Shown in pieces: positions 3,920 to 6,834 of a DNA stretch of 6,834 nucleotides (its first letter is position 1; each line of letters opens with the position of its first letter). The notes beneath the pieces were generated by a model. It was not told the DNA's origin. It did not search any database and saw nothing but the letters and a program-made list of their open reading frames with translations. The translations under genes and the position numbers were made by a program. This DNA is from Parachlamydiaceae bacterium (lineage in GTDB: Bacteria; Chlamydiota; Chlamydiia; Chlamydiales; Parachlamydiaceae), in assembly GCA_013698165.1 (NCBI GenBank), contig JACCVN010000126.1, positions 1 to 6,834 of the forward strand. The letters are read 5' to 3'.

Positions 3920-6834
3920 CTATTTTCTTCCTGAAGTTTCTAATTTATTAACTTTAACATTGATTATCGCATATGGGTCGATTGTATGAACTTCTTCGAT
4001 AAGTTTACTCAATAATTGCTCATTTTCCACAAAACCATCCACAGAAATTTTTCTTTTGTTAGTTTGTAGGATAATGAATTCATATTTATCTTTAGACAAG
4101 CCTGTTAAGTTACTTCGAATAGCCTGGTTTATAGCCATATCCTCTTCAGTATGTGACTCATCACGCAGGTTATTTCCTAAATTAGACGTATTTTTAGATT
4201 TTGAGTAATTATTGCGATTTTTATTTTCACTTTCAGATATTTTAACATTGATTTTGGCATCAGGATACATTTTTCTTATTTCATTGACTAATTTAGTTCT
4301 TGCATCTTCCGTCTCTACATATCCCTCGATAGCAAGATTTCCGTTCGAGGTAGATAAGAAAATATTCTGATAATCGTCGGTAAACCACCCCGTGATGGTA
4401 TCTCGTACTCTATAATTAATTTCCTTATCTCTTTCTGTTGATGCACTATCTTGAGAGTATTCTTGCTTCGATCTGCCATCAAAATTAACATCTCTTTGTG
4501 TATTCGCCCTTTGCTCTTTTGAATCTATATTTTCAGATACCTTTACATCAAAATTTGCATCAGGATATATTTTTCTTATTTCATCAACTAATTTAGTTTT
4601 TGCTTTTTCCTTCTCTACATAACCCTTAATAGTAAGCTTGCCGTGGGATGTATTCAAGAAAATATACTTGTAGTCATCCGTAAACCACCCAGTAATAGCA
4701 TCTCGAACCTTTTTATTAATTTCCTTATCTCTTTCTGTTGATGCACTATCTTGAGGGTGTTCTTGCTTCGACTTGCCATCAAAATTAACATCTCTTTTTG
4801 TATTCGCATTTTGTTCTTTTGAATCTATATTTCCAGATACCTTTACATCAAAATTTGCATCAGGATATATTTTTCTTATTTCATCAACTAATTTAGTTTT
4901 TGCTTTTTCCGTCTCTACATAACCCTTAATAGCAAGCTTGCCGTGGGATGTATTTAAGAAAATATATTTGTAGTCATCCGTAAACCACCCAGTAATGGCA
5001 TCTCGAACTTTTTTATTAATTTCCTTATCCCTTTCTGTTGATGCACTATCTTGAGGGTAACCCTGTTTTGCCTTGTCATCAGAAATATCATTACTTCTTG
5101 TATTTGACTTTTGGTCTTTTGCATCTATATTTTCAGAAACTTTTACATTAACATTTGCATCAGGGTACATTTTCCTTATCTCATCAACTAACTTAGTTTT
5201 TGCTTTCTCAGACTCAACATAACCGTTGATAGCAAGTTTCCCGTGGGATGTATTTAAGAAAATATTCTTATAGTCATCAGTAAACCACCCAGTAATGGCA
5301 TCACGAACTTTTTTATTTATTTCCCTATCACCTTGTGTTGATGCACTATCTTGAGGGTAATCTTGTTTTGCCTTGTCATCAGAAATAACATTACTTCTTG
5401 TATTTGCCTTTTGGTCTTTTGCATCTATATTTCCAGAAGAAACTTTAACATCAAAATTTGCATCAGGATACATTTTCCTTATCTCATCAACTAATTTAGT
5501 TTTTGCTTTCTCAGACTCAACATAACCGTTGATAGCAAGCTTGCCGTGGGATGTATTTAAGAAAATATACTTATAGTCATCAGTAAACCAACCGGTAATG
5601 GCGTCGCGAACTTTTTTATTTATTACCCTATCACCTTCTGTTGATGCACTATCTTGAGGGTAATCGTGTTTTGCCTTGTCATCAGAAATAACATTATTTC
5701 TTGTATTTGCCTTTTGGTCTCTTGCATCTATATTTTCAGACACTTTAACATCAAAATTTGCATTTGGATAGATTTTCTTAATTTCATCAATCAGCTTTGT
5801 TTTAGCATCTTCATCTTTAACTTTACCTTTCACAAGAATTTTCCCATCTGTAGTTTCTAAAGTTACATGCTTATAACTATCACTAAACCAACCAGTGATT
5901 GTTTCACGGATTTTTTTATTGATTACCTTGTCAGATTCAGTATTAGCGCTATCTTGTGGGTAATTTGGATCTTCACTTCTATTTTTACCTTCACCTTCTT
6001 CTTTGTCCTTTAATACGTTATCTTTTCTTTCAATAACTTTAATGTCTAAAGATGCCTGAGGATACATTTTCAAAATCTCATTATTTAATTTCTTTTTCGA
6101 GTTTATATTTTCAACATAACCTGAAACCTTTATTATTCCGTTTGATGAATGTAAAATTATAAACTTATAATCTTCTGTAGATATCTTATCTAACTCATCA
6201 CGAATTTTTTTATTAATTTTTTTATCTTCATCATTCTCCGCCTTATCTAATGGGTACTTTTCATTATCAGTATTTGCTTGTGTTGAGATATTTTCTTTTG
6301 AGTAAGTCTCATCTTTACCATCTTTAATATTAAACTTTGCATTTGGGTATATTTTTGTTATTCCATCAATTAGCTTTTTACTTGCCTTTTCACTTTTAAC
6401 ATAGCCTTCTACAGTTACTTTGCCATTCTCTGTTTGAATATAAATATTTTTATAATCATCCGTAAACCAGCCAGTTATGGTTTTACGTATATTATTATTA
6501 ATTATCTGATCCTGCTCAGTAGCCGCTCGATCTTGAGGATTCTTTTGATAGGCATTATCCATAACTTTAACATTAAATTCAGAATTTGGATAAATTTTTA
6601 AAATTACATCCATTAATTTTTTTCTTGCTTTTTCATCATCAACATATCCTTCAACAGACGTTTTATTATTAGTTGTTTTTAATAGAACATGCTTATAGTC
6701 GTCTGTAAGCCGACCGGTGATAGCTTGTCGAATATTGCTGTTAATTTGCATATCTTCTTCTGTTGATGCTAAATCTTTTGGATAATTTTTATTTCCATTG
6801 AAAACTTTAACATTGATAATCGCACTAGGATATA
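3920..6834 (-). CDS. Large multi-BON-domain repeat protein (5' end outside the window)
   Basis: The minus strand is open from the right edge to TAG at 3920-3922: 970 codons. The N-terminus, and any signal peptide or lipobox, is out of view. The ATG at 6749-6751 is internal, because the frame upstream encodes the end of another repeat (INVKV) and a typical linker. Ten complete units are seen, starting near 6751, 6508, 6223, 5929, 5629, 5326, 5026, 4726, 4426 and 4138, of 72-101 residues. Each has a core of about 63 residues with the BON order: helix (INKKVRDAITGWF), strand (YIFLNTS), strand with the conserved glycine (GKLAIKGYV), helix (KTKLVDEIRK) and strand (DVKV). Charged linkers ending in QDSAST(E)xD join them. 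BON domains occur in OsmY and envelope lipoproteins and are thought to bind phospholipid or peptidoglycan; OsmY has two. A periplasmic or surface role is inferred. The last unit (R10) lacks the GWF motif and ends in a short basic tail. Confidence 0.82.
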   Translation of the reverse strand, partial: YPSAIINVKVFNGNKNYPKDLASTEEDMQINSNIRQAITGRLTDDYKHVLLKTTNNKTSVEGYVDDEKARKKLMDVILKIYPNSEFNVKVMDNAYQKNPQDRAATEQDQIINNNIRKTITGWFTDDYKNIYIQTENGKVTVEGYVKSEKASKKLIDGITKIYPNAKFNIKDGKDETYSKENISTQANTDNEKYPLDKAENDEDKKINKKIRDELDKISTEDYKFIILHSSNGIIKVSGYVENINSKKKLNNEILKMYPQASLDIKVIERKDNVLKDKEEGEGKNRSEDPNYPQDSANTESDKVINKKIRETITGWFSDSYKHVTLETTDGKILVKGKVKDEDAKTKLIDEIKKIYPNANFDVKVSENIDARDQKANTRNNVISDDKAKHDYPQDSASTEGDRVINKKVRDAITGWFTDDYKYIFLNTSHGKLAINGYVESEKAKTKLVDEIRKMYPDANFDVKVSSGNIDAKDQKANTRSNVISDDKAKQDYPQDSASTQGDREINKKVRDAITGWFTDDYKNIFLNTSHGKLAINGYVESEKAKTKLVDEIRKMYPDANVNVKVSENIDAKDQKSNTRSNDISDDKAKQGYPQDSASTERDKEINKKVRDAITGWFTDDYKYIFLNTSHGKLAIKGYVETEKAKTKLVDEIRKIYPDANFDVKVSGNIDSKEQNANTKRDVNFDGKSKQEHPQDSASTERDKEINKKVRDAITGWFTDDYKYIFLNTSHGKLTIKGYVEKEKAKTKLVDEIRKIYPDANFDVKVSENIDSKEQRANTQRDVNFDGRSKQEYSQDSASTERDKEINYRVRDTITGWFTDDYQNIFLSTSNGNLAIEGYVETEDARTKLVNEIRKMYPDAKINVKISESENKNRNNYSKSKNTSNLGNNLRDESHTEEDMAINQAIRSNLTGLSKDKYEFIILQTNKRKISVDGFVENEQLLSKLIEEVHTIDPYAIINVKVNKLETSGRK
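4427..5629 (-). repeat. About 300-bp tandem repeat array inside the BON gene
   Basis: Four consecutive units (4427-4726, 4727-5026, 5027-5326, 5327-5629) are 300, 300, 300 and 303 bp long and near-identical. By eye, the first two differ at about 16 of 300 positions. The flanking units at 4139-4426 and 5630-5929 are more diverged copies of the same thing. All lengths are multiples of three, so gain or loss of a unit by recombination would keep the frame. Confidence 0.9.

Noticed and set aside
4427..5629. CRISPR-like regular repetition
   Set aside because: The repeats are about 300 bp, contiguous and in a single open reading frame, without unique spacers.
6749..6751. ATG as the start of the BON-repeat protein
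   Set aside because: The frame stays open to the window edge and encodes the end of another repeat and a standard linker. The codon is an internal methionine at a position where other units have K, R or Q.

Overview
This window looks like an AT-rich gammaproteobacterial chromosome. A member of the Legionellales (Legionella or a relative) is my best guess. It rests on three things from memory: the style of the BON-domain linkers, the FAD monooxygenase subtype, and the mix of an IS630-type element with dispersed palindromes. None of these is decisive, so the taxon is an inference. There are four protein genes, two of them cut by the window edges, separated by three gene-free gaps of about 370 to 560 bases.

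Left edge (1-206): the first 42 codons of an IS630-family transposase, read leftward out of the window, with a good ribosome binding site, a plausible sigma-70 promoter and a probable insertion-sequence end. Next comes a gap without a credible gene (127-689). It holds two copies of a degenerate dispersed repeat, a Fur-like box, and a promoter fitting the next gene.

Centre: 690-1991 encodes a complete 433-residue glutamate-transporter-fold (DAACS) symporter whose substrate-site residues differ from the acidic amino acid carriers. After a 394-base gap, 2386-3549 encodes a complete 387-residue FAD-dependent aromatic-ring-hydroxylase-type monooxygenase. Both are on the plus strand, but the spacing argues for separate transcription units.

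Right side: a convergent gap (3550-3919) contains a weak terminator for the monooxygenase, a perfect 11-bp inverted repeat that is a third copy of the dispersed repeat, and a strong 11-bp hairpin terminator for the leftward gene. From 3920 to the right edge the minus strand is one open frame of at least 970 codons. It encodes a protein of ten complete BON-like domains plus the end of an eleventh, joined by charged linkers. Its middle is a roughly 300-bp tandem repeat array, about 95% identical between the closest neighbours.

I see no shared pathway linking the genes. The two most interesting structures are the BON array and the dispersed palindromic repeat, whose copies share 29 of 36 bases in the best pair.
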